64,000 nucleotides of DNA from Planctomicrobium sp051466335 (GTDB lineage: Bacteria; Planctomycetota; Planctomycetia; Planctomycetales; Planctomycetaceae): the NCBI RefSeq assembly GCF_051466335.1, contig NZ_CP195793.1, positions 3,534,001 through 3,598,000 on the forward strand. The letters run 5' to 3'. The translations under genes and the position numbers were made by a program. Shown one piece after another: positions 1 to 8,581 of the stretch; within the stretch, counting starts at the first letter, position 1, and each line of letters begins with the position of its first letter. Under the pieces are notes generated by a model, which ran no database searches, was not told the DNA's origin, and worked only from the letters and a program-made list of their open reading frames with translations.

Positions 1-385
1 CAATCATCAGCGGGATGAGGAAGTTTCCAAATGCCCCTGCCAGCACCGGAATGATGACCAAAAAGATCATGACCGTCGCGTGCATCGTGAAGAGCATCGT
101 GTAGAACTCGGGAGTGATCGTCCCCCCCATCGCAACGTTCTTGGCAATGAGCTGACCGAAGATGGGCATCTCCTGCCAGGGAAAAGCAAGCTGCCAACGA
201 ATCCCCAGCGCAAGCGCACCCCCGACGATCAGCATCAGCATCGTCGTAATGAGGAACTGGATGCCGATCACCTTATGGTCGGTCGAAAAATTGAAGATCT
301 GTTTCAGCAACGAGAGCCTGCCCAACTCCCCGGAGGAGTGGTGGCATTCCGCGCCTGTTTCAGAATTGACTGCAATCGAACTCAC
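1..385 (-). CDS. ctaD: Cytochrome c oxidase subunit I, N-terminal part (cut by window edge)
   Basis: This is the start of the haem-copper oxidase catalytic subunit, an inner-membrane protein that reduces O2 and pumps protons. The reverse strand reads an N-terminal tail, then FNFSTDHKVIGIQFL, a first membrane helix, a periplasmic stretch and TPEFYTMLFTMHATVMIFL, which is the classic subunit I helix I-II region. A GTG at 385 is chosen as start because an in-frame stop lies just upstream at 395-397 and no ATG lies before the conserved part. It is the last visible gene of a minus-strand operon, 60 bases after coxB. The remainder, with the haem and CuB ligands, lies outside the window. Confidence 0.93.
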   Translation of the reverse strand, partial: MSSIAVNSETGAECHHSSGELGRLSLLKQIFNFSTDHKVIGIQFLITTMLMLIVGGALALGIRWQLAFPWQEMPIFGQLIAKNVAMGGTITPEFYTMLFTMHATVMIFLVIIPVLAGAFGNFLIPLMI

Positions 386-445
386 GATGGACCCTCATGA
401 ACGCGAACCGATGAAGGCCGCGGCAATCTTTAGTTGTACTCGTTT

Positions 446-1321
446 TTACTCTTCAACCTGAGTTGAGTTCTCTGCAACTCCATCGAAATTTTGTGAAGCA
501 TGAAGACCTCGGAGGTACTTCAAAAAGTCTTCCTCTGACTGTGCAATGAAGCGGGCCTTCATCTTGTAATGCCCCCATCCACAGAGTTCAGCACAGACAA
601 GTGCGTACTCACGGGGTTGGCTCGCTTCAAACCAGACAGGAATCGCCAGTCCGGGGACCGCATCCTGCTTGATGCGAAGTTCTGGCAAAAAGAAGGAATG
701 CTGAACGTCTTCTGATTTCAAGTTGATCATCACTGGTGAACCTGCGGGGAGATGCAGATCGTTCACAGCGTAGAGATCAGTCGGTTGAGGTTCGGACATC
801 AGTGGCAGCAATTTTCCATCCGCATCGAATCCCGGATAGCGAATTCGCCATTCGAATTGCCGCGCCGTGACTTCAGCGAGTGCCACGCTATCACTGGCGG
901 AACGCTTCTGCTCCAGTCGTTCCAGGAGCTGAACCATCCCAAGTTTTGGGAAAGAACCTTTCACACGGAACTCGGTCCAGACGCCGAGTTGATACAACGC
1001 AATGAAAAGCAGAACGAGCGCTGGAACCGTACTCCAGATGACTTCGAGAGTGTGACTCCCGTGTGAAAACCAGACTTTCGTTTCTGCTCCCGGTTCGGTG
1101 CGGCGGGCACCGGTGAACAGCACATAAGCAAGAGCCACCTGAGTTCCGACGAATGTAATCGTGCAGATCGCCAGAATGAGATAGAAGAGGTCGTCAATCT
1201 TCTGCCCCAATGGTGACGCTGATGGACCAGGAAACCACCAACCCATCGATGGAGCGATAGCGCAGACCACGATTGCGAGGATCGGCCAGAAGGCAAAAAA
1301 CAGACACCAGAACCACTTCAC
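446..1321 (-). CDS. ctaC: Cytochrome c oxidase subunit II
   Basis: This is the electron-entry subunit of the terminal oxidase, 291 residues. It has two N-terminal membrane helices (about residues 5-30 and 48-70) and a periplasmic cupredoxin domain. The CuA site is clear: CAELCGWGHYKM near residue 245 holds both cysteines, the histidine and the methionine, with an upstream histidine in DVQHSFFLPEL. A GTG at 1321 is preferred over a TTG at 1336 because GAAGG lies 8 bases before it. There is no fused cytochrome c domain; a separate two-haem cytochrome is encoded just upstream, so electrons probably come through that protein (inference). It is followed by the subunit I gene. Confidence 0.92.
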   Translation of the reverse strand: MKWFWCLFFAFWPILAIVVCAIAPSMGWWFPGPSASPLGQKIDDLFYLILAICTITFVGTQVALAYVLFTGARRTEPGAETKVWFSHGSHTLEVIWSTVPALVLLFIALYQLGVWTEFRVKGSFPKLGMVQLLERLEQKRSASDSVALAEVTARQFEWRIRYPGFDADGKLLPLMSEPQPTDLYAVNDLHLPAGSPVMINLKSEDVQHSFFLPELRIKQDAVPGLAIPVWFEASQPREYALVCAELCGWGHYKMKARFIAQSEEDFLKYLRGLHASQNFDGVAENSTQVEE

Positions 1322-1502
1322 GTCTTTGACCTTCAATGAGGAATCAGAGTACAGAAGGCAGCGGACTTCACAGTCTTTGTTTCGTCTCCGCCTGACTCCT
1401 TGTTCCTGTCAACTATTCGATTTTCAAAGCAATCCTGGTTGCGTGTCAGAGGCGGCCCGCTTCCATGATCACAGAAAACTTCAATCAGCCCTGCATCAAC
1501 TC

Positions 1503-2918
1503 TTAGTGCGCTGCCACATCGTCGCCAGCCGCTTCTGGAGCACCGGGATCGTGTCCGATCCCAGCACGATTGGATTCAAATGGGACGCTGTAAATGTAAT
1601 TCACAAGATCCCAGAGTTCTTCATCCTTCAACTTGCCGCCGAATGCTGGCATTGGTGTTCCCTTAATTCCAGCATGCAAGCGTGCGTATAGATCAATTGG
1701 TCGACGGCCACCCCGAAAAATTCCGTCATGGAGATTCCGCGGTGGAATCTTTTCGCCCCAAGAATCGTACAGGCCGGGCAAAGGGTTTTCTTTTCCTGTG
1801 TCAATGTCACGAGTGATCGCCTGAGTCTGAGGCCCATCGCCATAGCCGGCAGCTCCGTGACAAGCCACGCAGTTCAAATCGACCGACTGATAGAGCAAGC
1901 GGCCGCGAGCGATCGATTCCGCGCTGTATGGAACGCGATTGTGCTCTGGTGTGACCAAGGATTCTGGCAACTCTGCTTCTTCCCATCGTTCGAGCATGAG
2001 CTCGATCATGTCGCTCACTTCGACTGGGAGATCTTCCGGATCGTTGATTCGCTCAACAAACTCGGCGCGAATCGATTCGGCAGTGTCGTATTTTTCTTCG
2101 CCGGATTTCTTGTCTTCCAGCCCTTCCTTCACCATCTCTGCGACAACTTCTTTGGAATACTCGTCCGCAAAATAGCGAACAAGCTGGTATTCAGTTTCAC
2201 CGCGCATCGACAGCCACAGGACGTATTCGACAATTGCCTGAGTCTCGTCCGGAGTCAGCAGCTTGAACGATGGCATATAGGTGCCGGGGACACCTTCATC
2301 CAGAATTCGAGCAAGATCGTCGCGATTTGCACGCTGCTGAGCCTGCGTCAGCGTGAACTTGAAAATGCCCTTGCGATAGTCGCGTGGAAGAGGATTCAGG
2401 TACTCCGCTGTGGGGCCGTATCCATCGCCGGTAATCCCATGGCAGTGGACGCAGTGAACCGTATAAAGCTCACGCCCGTTTGCGAGCAATTTCCCTGGCC
2501 CGACAATCACTTCCGTTCCCACCTCGGGAAGGGTCTTCAGCGGCGTGCTCAGAATCGCGGTGTGTGTCGATTCATCGAACGACTTCACCCAGGCTCCAGC
2601 CTGCCCCTTCAATGAGCCGCTCGACCATATAATTTCAGTTCCTGGAGTAATTTCAGGATGAGGCTCTGCGAGTTCGAGAACGAGTTCTTCGGCAGAGGCT
2701 TTCGAGACCACCCCATTGGCCAGATTCTTCTTGAGGGGCAATTTGTCCCAGACCACCAGTTCGGTAGGTGTCCCGAAGTACGATTCCAGAACCGCTGAGA
2801 TGTAGTTTTGCGCGTACGGTTCTAGCTTTTCGAATTCCTTACGATGGGCAAACTCCGGCTTGGATGAACAGCCGGAAGCCAACGTCAGAATCGCCACTAT
2901 TGAATAAAAGGTTCTCAC
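1503..2918 (-). CDS. Two-haem cytochrome c lipoprotein of the oxidase operon
   Basis: This is a 471-residue exported lipoprotein with signal LTLASGC, so Cys17 is the likely lipidated residue. It carries two c-type haem sites, CVHCHG in the first half and CVACHG in the second, each followed by a candidate axial methionine (GTYMPSF and GTPMPAFGG). The domains are separated by about 100 acidic, helix-rich residues. The gene lies 181 bases before coxB in the same direction, so a role as electron donor to the oxidase CuA site is likely (inference). The start is a GTG with GAGG about 9 bases upstream. The pairing of two class I cytochrome domains on a lipid anchor replaces the usual CoxB-fused haem domain. 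Confidence 0.85.
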   Translation of the reverse strand: MRTFYSIVAILTLASGCSSKPEFAHRKEFEKLEPYAQNYISAVLESYFGTPTELVVWDKLPLKKNLANGVVSKASAEELVLELAEPHPEITPGTEIIWSSGSLKGQAGAWVKSFDESTHTAILSTPLKTLPEVGTEVIVGPGKLLANGRELYTVHCVHCHGITGDGYGPTAEYLNPLPRDYRKGIFKFTLTQAQQRANRDDLARILDEGVPGTYMPSFKLLTPDETQAIVEYVLWLSMRGETEYQLVRYFADEYSKEVVAEMVKEGLEDKKSGEEKYDTAESIRAEFVERINDPEDLPVEVSDMIELMLERWEEAELPESLVTPEHNRVPYSAESIARGRLLYQSVDLNCVACHGAAGYGDGPQTQAITRDIDTGKENPLPGLYDSWGEKIPPRNLHDGIFRGGRRPIDLYARLHAGIKGTPMPAFGGKLKDEELWDLVNYIYSVPFESNRAGIGHDPGAPEAAGDDVAAH

Positions 2919-3014
2919 CAGAAAACCTCGACCTCGTAGGTTACTGCACCCTTGCGGGATACATCGAATGCAAAATCGGGAGACACTAACTTTATTGATA
3001 GACCAACGTTGCAG

Positions 3015-3239
3015 CTACTCATCACTCTCGAATTCAGTCGCTGCTTCAGCCTCAGCGTCCGGATTGGAAGCTGGCGAAATCTCAACTCGGCCATCAGCGG
3101 TCATCTTGATCGTGACACCTTCTGCAGGCAACATCTTCGTGGTGTGATGGTCGACTGGCTCACCGCACCCGACACAGATCAAAATCAAACCGGTTCCGGC
3201 GACGAGATGCCAATTCACAATGTGTTTCAAGTCGATCAC
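3015..3239 (-). CDS. Small hypothetical lipoprotein
   Basis: This is a short reading frame of about 74 residues, with a hydrophobic segment ending in a lipobox-like ICVGC, then a polar domain containing EGVTIKMTADGRVEI and an acidic C-terminus. The open frame runs further upstream, but the extra residues look unlike protein, and the GTG at 3239 (or a TTG three codons later) is the most reasonable start; no strong ribosome-binding site is seen. It is first in the oxidase operon, about 95 bases before the cytochrome c gene. No family was recognised. It may be an assembly or accessory lipoprotein, but only position suggests this. Confidence 0.5.
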   Translation of the reverse strand: MIDLKHIVNWHLVAGTGLILICVGCGEPVDHHTTKMLPAEGVTIKMTADGRVEISPASNPDAEAEAATEFESDE

Positions 3240-3875
3240 GGAAATTTCACTTCGAAAATTGCACCTTCCGCCAGAAAACTGATTTCTCGAGCGGATTTGA
3301 TTTGGGATAGTACTGACTTGATCTTTCTGCCGGCTTCCCGTGGGGACTTCACTCGAAGTCGGGAAAAGCAAATCGGTCGTTTCAACTCTGAAAGCAACCG
3401 CTTGAGTTGCAGTCAGATCAACTGGTGGGGAGTGCTGAGTCCCGGTTTCGTGCCACGAGATTCCGCTGGTATCTCGCAATCAAATTTGGTGATTCAATGC
3501 GATTGATAATTCGACCGCTTTGAACGCAACATCAAGACTCACTGGGCATATTACGACATTTCTGACCGATCAGGCTATTCAGTACCACGTCAGATGTTCC
3601 CACTTGCCCCCTCAGTTTCGAAACTGGGAATTATTTCTCAGTTCTGAACTGCAAAATAGGATCTCTAACAATTTGATTCCAGATTGCGTTTGAGAACTTT
3701 TCTTTCGCGAAACTGCTCCCGAGATGCGACATCATCGTACATTCCTTGCGGAAATCCCAACATATCTCCTTATCCCATTAGGATTTGAGCAAAAGAAACA
3801 CCGGCTCACCGTACCAATCGAACAGTGGAGATGTTTCCGGAAACACCCATTTCCCCCTGGCAATTTAGGAAGTCG
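3240..3875. other. Intergenic region without recognised gene
   Basis: About 640 bases lie between the oxidase operon start and the end of queG. Open frames here are short, mutually overlapping and lack ribosome-binding sites or recognisable protein character. The left end probably holds the promoter of the oxidase operon, but no convincing -35/-10 pair was picked out by eye. Confidence 0.5.
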
Positions 3876-5060
3876 TCACAGTTCAGGAGGAGTCAATCCT
3901 GCGACCCGCTCGAGATTGGTTTTTGCAAAGATTTTTTCGATTGAGGTCGAAATTTCCGTCAGCACACTTTCCTCTGCTTCGGTCTCCAGCGCCCGCTGCA
4001 GGAAATTTTGGGCGGAATCATCAGCGAGTTCTCCCAGACTCCACGCACACGCCACGCGCACCAGTGGTGACGGATCACGTAGTCCTTGAGCAAGAATTTC
4101 TGCGCTCTCGATCTTTCCCCGATTGCCAAGCACGATCGCTGCATTCTTCGCCATACCGATTCGTCCGGGGCGAGCGAGGGGGGTTTTCTCAAACCGTCGT
4201 AAGAACTCGTCATCGCTGATCGTGATCAATTCTTCAGCGGTCGGGAAGCTCGTTTCCCTGGGAACAAAAGAAGGCTCTGATGGCTCAGACGCTTTGCGAT
4301 TCCAAGGACAGACCTGTTGGCAGACATCACAGCCAAACAGCCACTCCCCGACGCCGTTTCTCAGCTCACGGGGCGGAAGCTTGTCACGCAGCTCAATTGT
4401 CAGATACGAAATGCACTTTCCGGCATCCAGCACGTGTGGACCATTAAATGCGTCAGTCGGACAGGCGTCCAGGCAGCGTGTGCAGGTTCCGCAATGATCC
4501 GTGGTATGAGGGGCATCTGGAACCAGTTCGCAGTCCGTCAGAATCGCCCCAAGGAAAAAATAGCTTCCACGCCACTTGTTGATGAGCATGGTATTTTTAC
4601 CAAACCAGCCCAACCCTGCCCGCCGGGCGAAATCACGTTCGAGGATGGGTGCGGTATCAACGGCGATTCGTGTTCGTGCCTGAGGGTTCAGGCGACGCAG
4701 CGCACTCGCAAGTTCGCCCAACTTCCCCCGAAGGACATTGTGATAGTCCTCTGTTCCTTGGGCGTACGCTGCAACTTTTGAGGTTGCGTCCGATCTCTGA
4801 ACTCCAGCTCCATAATTCATTGCACAGACGATGACGTTGCGGGCCCCCACCTGAACGCCCTCTGGATGCTCGTAAGCCTGCTCGCGTCTGGGGATGTAGT
4901 CCATCGAAGCATGCAAACCGTGGCGAACCCAATCCTGAAAATAGCCGAACGTTTCCGGCTGGACAGCGGGGGCAATCCCAACGAGCTCGAACCCTAGCTC
5001 CAATGCCGCTGCCTTCACGTGTCTTGAAAGCTCTTCGGGAGTTGGAACAGGAGAAGGCAT
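3876..5060 (-). CDS. queG: Epoxyqueuosine reductase QueG
   Basis: QueG performs the last step of queuosine synthesis, reducing epoxyqueuosine in tRNA to queuosine using cobalamin and two [4Fe-4S] clusters in the cytoplasm. The 394-residue protein shows the ferredoxin-like motif CGTCTRCLDACP and the second cluster motif CDVCQQVCPWN, plus the typical N-terminal half with FGKNTMLINKWRGSYFFLG. After the clusters comes a C-terminal HEAT-like helical repeat (ALRDPSPLVRVACAWSLGEL type), common in this family for tRNA contact. Length is normal for the longer QueG form. Another queuosine gene, queF, lies at 22 kb, so the organism probably makes queuosine. It is the only gene of its unit in view. Confidence 0.93.
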   Translation of the reverse strand: MPSPVPTPEELSRHVKAAALELGFELVGIAPAVQPETFGYFQDWVRHGLHASMDYIPRREQAYEHPEGVQVGARNVIVCAMNYGAGVQRSDATSKVAAYAQGTEDYHNVLRGKLGELASALRRLNPQARTRIAVDTAPILERDFARRAGLGWFGKNTMLINKWRGSYFFLGAILTDCELVPDAPHTTDHCGTCTRCLDACPTDAFNGPHVLDAGKCISYLTIELRDKLPPRELRNGVGEWLFGCDVCQQVCPWNRKASEPSEPSFVPRETSFPTAEELITISDDEFLRRFEKTPLARPGRIGMAKNAAIVLGNRGKIESAEILAQGLRDPSPLVRVACAWSLGELADDSAQNFLQRALETEAEESVLTEISTSIEKIFAKTNLERVAGLTPPEL

Positions 5061-5114
5061 TTGAAACCAAAATCAAGCTGATGGTTGAGATACGGAGGAA
5101 TTTTGCACTGATCA

Positions 5115-5155
5115 AATAAAATCGAACAGGCAATTCTAATTGAATCGCCTGTTCG
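5115..5155 (-). terminator. Intrinsic terminator after the alpha/beta hydrolase gene
   Basis: A 9-bp perfect inverted repeat, CGAACAGGC at 5123-5131 against GCCTGTTCG at 5147-5155, has a 15-base loop. Read on the minus strand the stem is followed by ATTTTATTTG. It sits between the hydrolase stop and the queG start. Confidence 0.65.
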
Positions 5156-5242
5156 GTACAGGATGTTCCCAGTCTTCAATATTTGCCCGAGAGCGGCTCT
5201 CCTGCAAACTGGAGACTTTCTGATGCGCCAATTCTTCCTGGA

Positions 5243-6109
5243 TCACATCTTTGGTTTCAGATGCTTGTTGAACCATTCGAGAGTTGCTGTCTGCACTTTG
5301 ATCTGATCCTCCGGACCAAATCCATGACCTGCCCCTTCGATGACAACAAGATTCGTCGGGACACTCTTCTTTTTAAACTCGTCCACAATCAATTCGCTTT
5401 CCTTAATCGGGACGAGGTCATCTTTATCTCCATGGATCAGTAACGTGGGTGAATCGTCGTCCGAAACGTGCAGCAACGGGGAAACATCGTCCCCTTCCTC
5501 GGTTGGGAAATCGAGTGCGGGGAAGTCAGCCTTCAACTTGAAAAAGTTGTTGAGATTCGTGGGAGGGCAGATTGCCACGACAGCCTGAACCCGATTGCTC
5601 GTTTTTTCAACTGGAAGATCGGATCCCTTGGCCCCGTCATCCGCTGTTGTCGAGAGCATGAGCGAGAGATGCCCTCCGGCACTCATTCCGAAGACGCCAA
5701 TTCGCTCCGGATCAATCCCGTAGTCTTCTGCATGTAGCCGAATAAATCGAACGGCGCGAAGCACGTCGCTGACCGCGTCAGGAACCTTGAAGTATGGGCT
5801 GCTGCCATGCCGCACAATGAAGAGTGTGTATCCATTGTCCGTGAGGAGTTCAAACTGATTCTGGTCTTCTCGTTGTTTTCGAACCACAAATTCAGGCGGA
5901 AACCAGGTTGAGACCCATCCGCCACTCATGATGAACAAAACTGCTGCCCCATTTGGCTCTGCAGGTTTCACGACATCATATGTGAGTGCCATCCCGGCCT
6001 TATGACCATAGATGACATCCGGTGTGATTGTCTCCCCTTCTGCCCGCAACACACTTTGTGTTGAAAGAGTGATGAGCAGGGTTGCAACTGCGACTGAGAA
6101 CCGTTTCAT
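5243..6109 (-). CDS. Secreted alpha/beta hydrolase (esterase/peptidase-like)
   Basis: This 288-residue exported serine hydrolase starts with signal MKRFSVAVATLLITLSTQS and cleavage after about residue 24. The fold markers are visible: HG-type oxyanion region FIMSGGWVS, nucleophile elbow GMSAGG (Ser around 145), acid loop HGDKDDLVP and the catalytic histidine in GAGHGF. This order matches the BD-FAE/acetyl-esterase and dienelactone-hydrolase relatives that planctomycetes export in numbers. The start at 6109 has AGGA about 9 bases upstream; a longer in-frame ATG would bury the signal peptide. Substrate is unknown; ester-linked decorations of polysaccharides are a guess from the family. Confidence 0.82.
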   Translation of the reverse strand: MKRFSVAVATLLITLSTQSVLRAEGETITPDVIYGHKAGMALTYDVVKPAEPNGAAVLFIMSGGWVSTWFPPEFVVRKQREDQNQFELLTDNGYTLFIVRHGSSPYFKVPDAVSDVLRAVRFIRLHAEDYGIDPERIGVFGMSAGGHLSLMLSTTADDGAKGSDLPVEKTSNRVQAVVAICPPTNLNNFFKLKADFPALDFPTEEGDDVSPLLHVSDDDSPTLLIHGDKDDLVPIKESELIVDEFKKKSVPTNLVVIEGAGHGFGPEDQIKVQTATLEWFNKHLKPKM

Positions 6110-6245
6110 AAGCCAATCCTTAGAGATGACCTGCGGGAATGATCTGGCGATGTATATTCCCATGAGACAGGTGTTCAGTGCAAGGTGCAAGCGACGAATC
6201 GCGGACGCAGAAAATCACTTCTACACTGCCAGATGCGGAAGAGAT

Positions 6246-7145
6246 TCATTCGTTGCGTTTTCGTACCGAGTCCCGAATTTGCTCGCGGGCAGCGTCCAAT
6301 CGAGAAGGCCACTCGAATTTCGGAGCTGTCGAGGGGTCGTATCCGAGCAGGTGATCCTTCAGCCGTGTAGTGGGCTTGCTGTATTTGAAGTCGGTGTCCT
6401 TAAACACTTCGCGACACAGTTCAGCGAGTTGGGGGTCGTACTCCAGAAGCTCTTCGCGAGTATCGACTTCGCCATGCTCGTTATCGTTGGAACGATTATT
6501 GTCGAACCAGCACTGAACTCCTTCAGCGAAGTACTCGTGATGATTCACTGAAGCATAGGTCTTCTTCCAGAGACCGGCGGCCATCGCTGATTCGTAGGCC
6601 TGTTGCAATCTGCTGTCGAACGTCGGATCGATATTCACCATTCCGCGTAAATGCATGTTGTGAGCAAACTCATGAATCAGGATACATTCCTGCCAATACG
6701 GATCTCCTTCGAAGCTAAGCAGATTCTCCTCGGCGGTCGTACAGACAGGATCTGTTATTGATCCCCCCAGCCCGCGCGAGCGAGCATCCCGATAATCTTT
6801 GGGAGAAAGATGTGCGTGTTCCGGGATATCAGTAGTAAATTCATTGTAGGCCATGACAGCCATTCGGGACTTGCTTTTAATCATGGCTTCACGAAGGTCC
6901 GGACGCTCTTTCAGCAAAAGGTTTACAAGAAACGCCGCTTCCTTGAGCGCATAATCCGACGGTTTCTCGCTGGAGACTATTGGATACCCCTGCACTAATA
7001 CACATTTCTTGTAGAACGGATCGAGCCCCAGCTCCGCGGGGGGAGCGATGATCGTAAAGTCCTCACACTTACCGACCGAGACAACGGAGACAATGGTCAG
7101 TAAATAAACGGTGAATAATCGAAACAGAACGGGAACCTGAAACAT
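6246..7145 (-). CDS. Secreted HExxH zinc metallopeptidase-like protein
   Basis: This is a 299-residue exported protein with an N-terminal hydrophobic signal (FRLFTVYLLTIVSVVSV). The central helix HEFAHNMHLRG carries an HExxH zinc site, and about 50 residues later HHEYFAEGVQCWFD supplies a glutamate that may be the third ligand, a spacing like that in gluzincins. The N-terminal half includes AYNEFTTDIPEHAHL. The architecture resembles the catalytic fold of anthrax-lethal-factor-type (ATLF-like) peptidases, but that assignment is only by motif. The start at 7145 has AGAGGA about 8 bases upstream, better than the longer ATG at 7184. Promoter regions are shared with the divergent enolase-superfamily gene. 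Confidence 0.65.
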   Translation of the reverse strand: MFQVPVLFRLFTVYLLTIVSVVSVGKCEDFTIIAPPAELGLDPFYKKCVLVQGYPIVSSEKPSDYALKEAAFLVNLLLKERPDLREAMIKSKSRMAVMAYNEFTTDIPEHAHLSPKDYRDARSRGLGGSITDPVCTTAEENLLSFEGDPYWQECILIHEFAHNMHLRGMVNIDPTFDSRLQQAYESAMAAGLWKKTYASVNHHEYFAEGVQCWFDNNRSNDNEHGEVDTREELLEYDPQLAELCREVFKDTDFKYSKPTTRLKDHLLGYDPSTAPKFEWPSRLDAAREQIRDSVRKRNE

Positions 7146-7259
7146 TTTGCATTCCTCTGGTGAGACTCTCACGACGGACGCCAACCTTTGCTGTTGAAAG
7201 TCTCTCAGTTTCGTCTTCTGATGTTAAGTTCGAAATAACGCTGACAAATCAATTCTGCG

Positions 7260-7284
7260 CACATTTGAATTGTTGTTCAATGTG
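7260..7284. promoter_or_regulatory. Imperfect palindrome between divergent genes (candidate operator)
   Basis: The arms CACATTTGAA (7260-7269) and TTCAATGTG (7276-7284) form an interrupted palindrome with one unpaired base, 60 bases before the ATG of the enolase-superfamily gene and next to a TATAAA at 7294. Its position between divergent genes suits a regulator site, but no regulator gene is nearby. Confidence 0.3.
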
Positions 7285-7343
7285 ATCGAGTTCTATAAAT
7301 TTTCATCGCTATTCGTTGTGTATCCCAGTTGGAGTTGAGTTCA

Positions 7344-8450
7344 ATGAAAATCGCTCGTATTTTTGCGCATCGGGTAGAACTGCCTCTCGTTGAAGGGAAT
7401 TACAACTGGGCGCAAGGGAAGTCTGTCTCGGTATTCGATAGCACCATCATTGGTGTGGAAACGGAATGCGGGCTCATCGGATATGGGGAAGTCTGTCCAC
7501 TCGGCCCCTTCTACCTCCCGGCATACGCCGCCGGAGTCCGTGCGGGTCTGGTCGAATTGGCTCCACACCTCATCGGAGAAGATCCCCTTCAACTACTGAA
7601 ATTGAACCAGCTAATGGATGCTGCACTCAAGGGGCATCCCTACGTGAAGTCCGGGATCGACATCGCTTGCTGGGATCTCCTCGGAAAACTTTCCGGCCTT
7701 CCAGTGTGTGATCTACTTGGAGGAAGGTTTGGTGACGAGGTCCAGCTTTACCGCGCGATTTCACAGGAATCGCCTGAGCAGATGGCTGCAAAAATCGCAG
7801 GATATCGTGAGGAAGGCTACAGGCGGTTTCAGCTGAAAGTGGGTGGCATCGCTGACCAGGACATCGATCGAATCCACGCTGCTCGCGACGTTCTTAACCC
7901 GTCCGATCGCCTCGTTGCCGATGCCAACACGGGTTGGACTCAATACGATGCGGTCCGTGTTGTGAGGGCGGTGCGGGATGTGGACGTCACCATCGAGCAA
8001 CCCTGCCTGACGTACGAGGAATGCCTGAATGTGCGTCAGAAATCCGATCATTCATTTATTCTCGACGAGAACATTGACTCACTTCAGGCGCTGCTGCGCG
8101 GGTTGCATGACCGAGCGATGGATGGCGTGAATCTAAAAATCAGCAAGCTGGGGGGCTTGACCAGAACTCGTCAACTCAGGGATTTGTGCGTCGCATCAGG
8201 GATCGTGATGACGCTCGAAGACAGCTGGGGCGGAGACATCACAACTGCCGCGATTGCGCATCTCGCACACAGCACTCCAGAGAAACTTCGCTTTACCAGC
8301 ACAGACTTCAACAGCTACGTCACCGTTAGTAACGCAACCGGAGCACCGCAGCGAGTGAACGGCTTTATGCGCGCATCGACCGAACCGGGACTGGGAGTGA
8401 CTCCGAGATTCGACGTGATCGGTCCGCGAGTCCTCGAAATCAGCAAGTGA
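7344..8450 (+). CDS. Mandelate racemase/muconate lactonizing enzyme family (hydroxyproline-dehydratase-like)
   Basis: This is a 368-residue cytoplasmic enolase-superfamily enzyme that abstracts a proton alpha to a carboxylate using Mg2+. The N-terminal capping domain is followed by a TIM barrel with the catalytic lysine in FQLKVGG, metal ligands in VADANTGW, IEQPC and ILDEN, and the second lysine in LKISKLGG. The C-terminal part EDSWGGDITTAAIAHLA and TDFNSY resembles cis-3-hydroxy-L-proline dehydratase and related proline-betaine enzymes more than mandelate racemase, but this is from memory of the family. The ATG at 7344 has GGAG nine bases upstream and is preferred to a TTG 15 bases earlier. 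No transporter or partner enzyme is adjacent. Confidence 0.8.
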   Translation: MKIARIFAHRVELPLVEGNYNWAQGKSVSVFDSTIIGVETECGLIGYGEVCPLGPFYLPAYAAGVRAGLVELAPHLIGEDPLQLLKLNQLMDAALKGHPYVKSGIDIACWDLLGKLSGLPVCDLLGGRFGDEVQLYRAISQESPEQMAAKIAGYREEGYRRFQLKVGGIADQDIDRIHAARDVLNPSDRLVADANTGWTQYDAVRVVRAVRDVDVTIEQPCLTYEECLNVRQKSDHSFILDENIDSLQALLRGLHDRAMDGVNLKISKLGGLTRTRQLRDLCVASGIVMTLEDSWGGDITTAAIAHLAHSTPEKLRFTSTDFNSYVTVSNATGAPQRVNGFMRASTEPGLGVTPRFDVIGPRVLEISK

Positions 8451-8581
8451 TGCCCAGCCGAAACTCCAATTGCAATTTGCGTTGCTGACTCGACAATGAT
8501 ACGAGTGACAGTCGGTTCACCCGGAACATGCATGAGTGTGTTACTCGGTTTTGGACGAACACACACCGTATTGGAGTTCGA

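Noticed and set aside
1728..2615. Plus-strand open frame of 295 codons opposite the cytochrome c gene
   Set aside because: The opposite strand encodes both CxxCH motifs and a lipoprotein signal; the antisense frame looks random.
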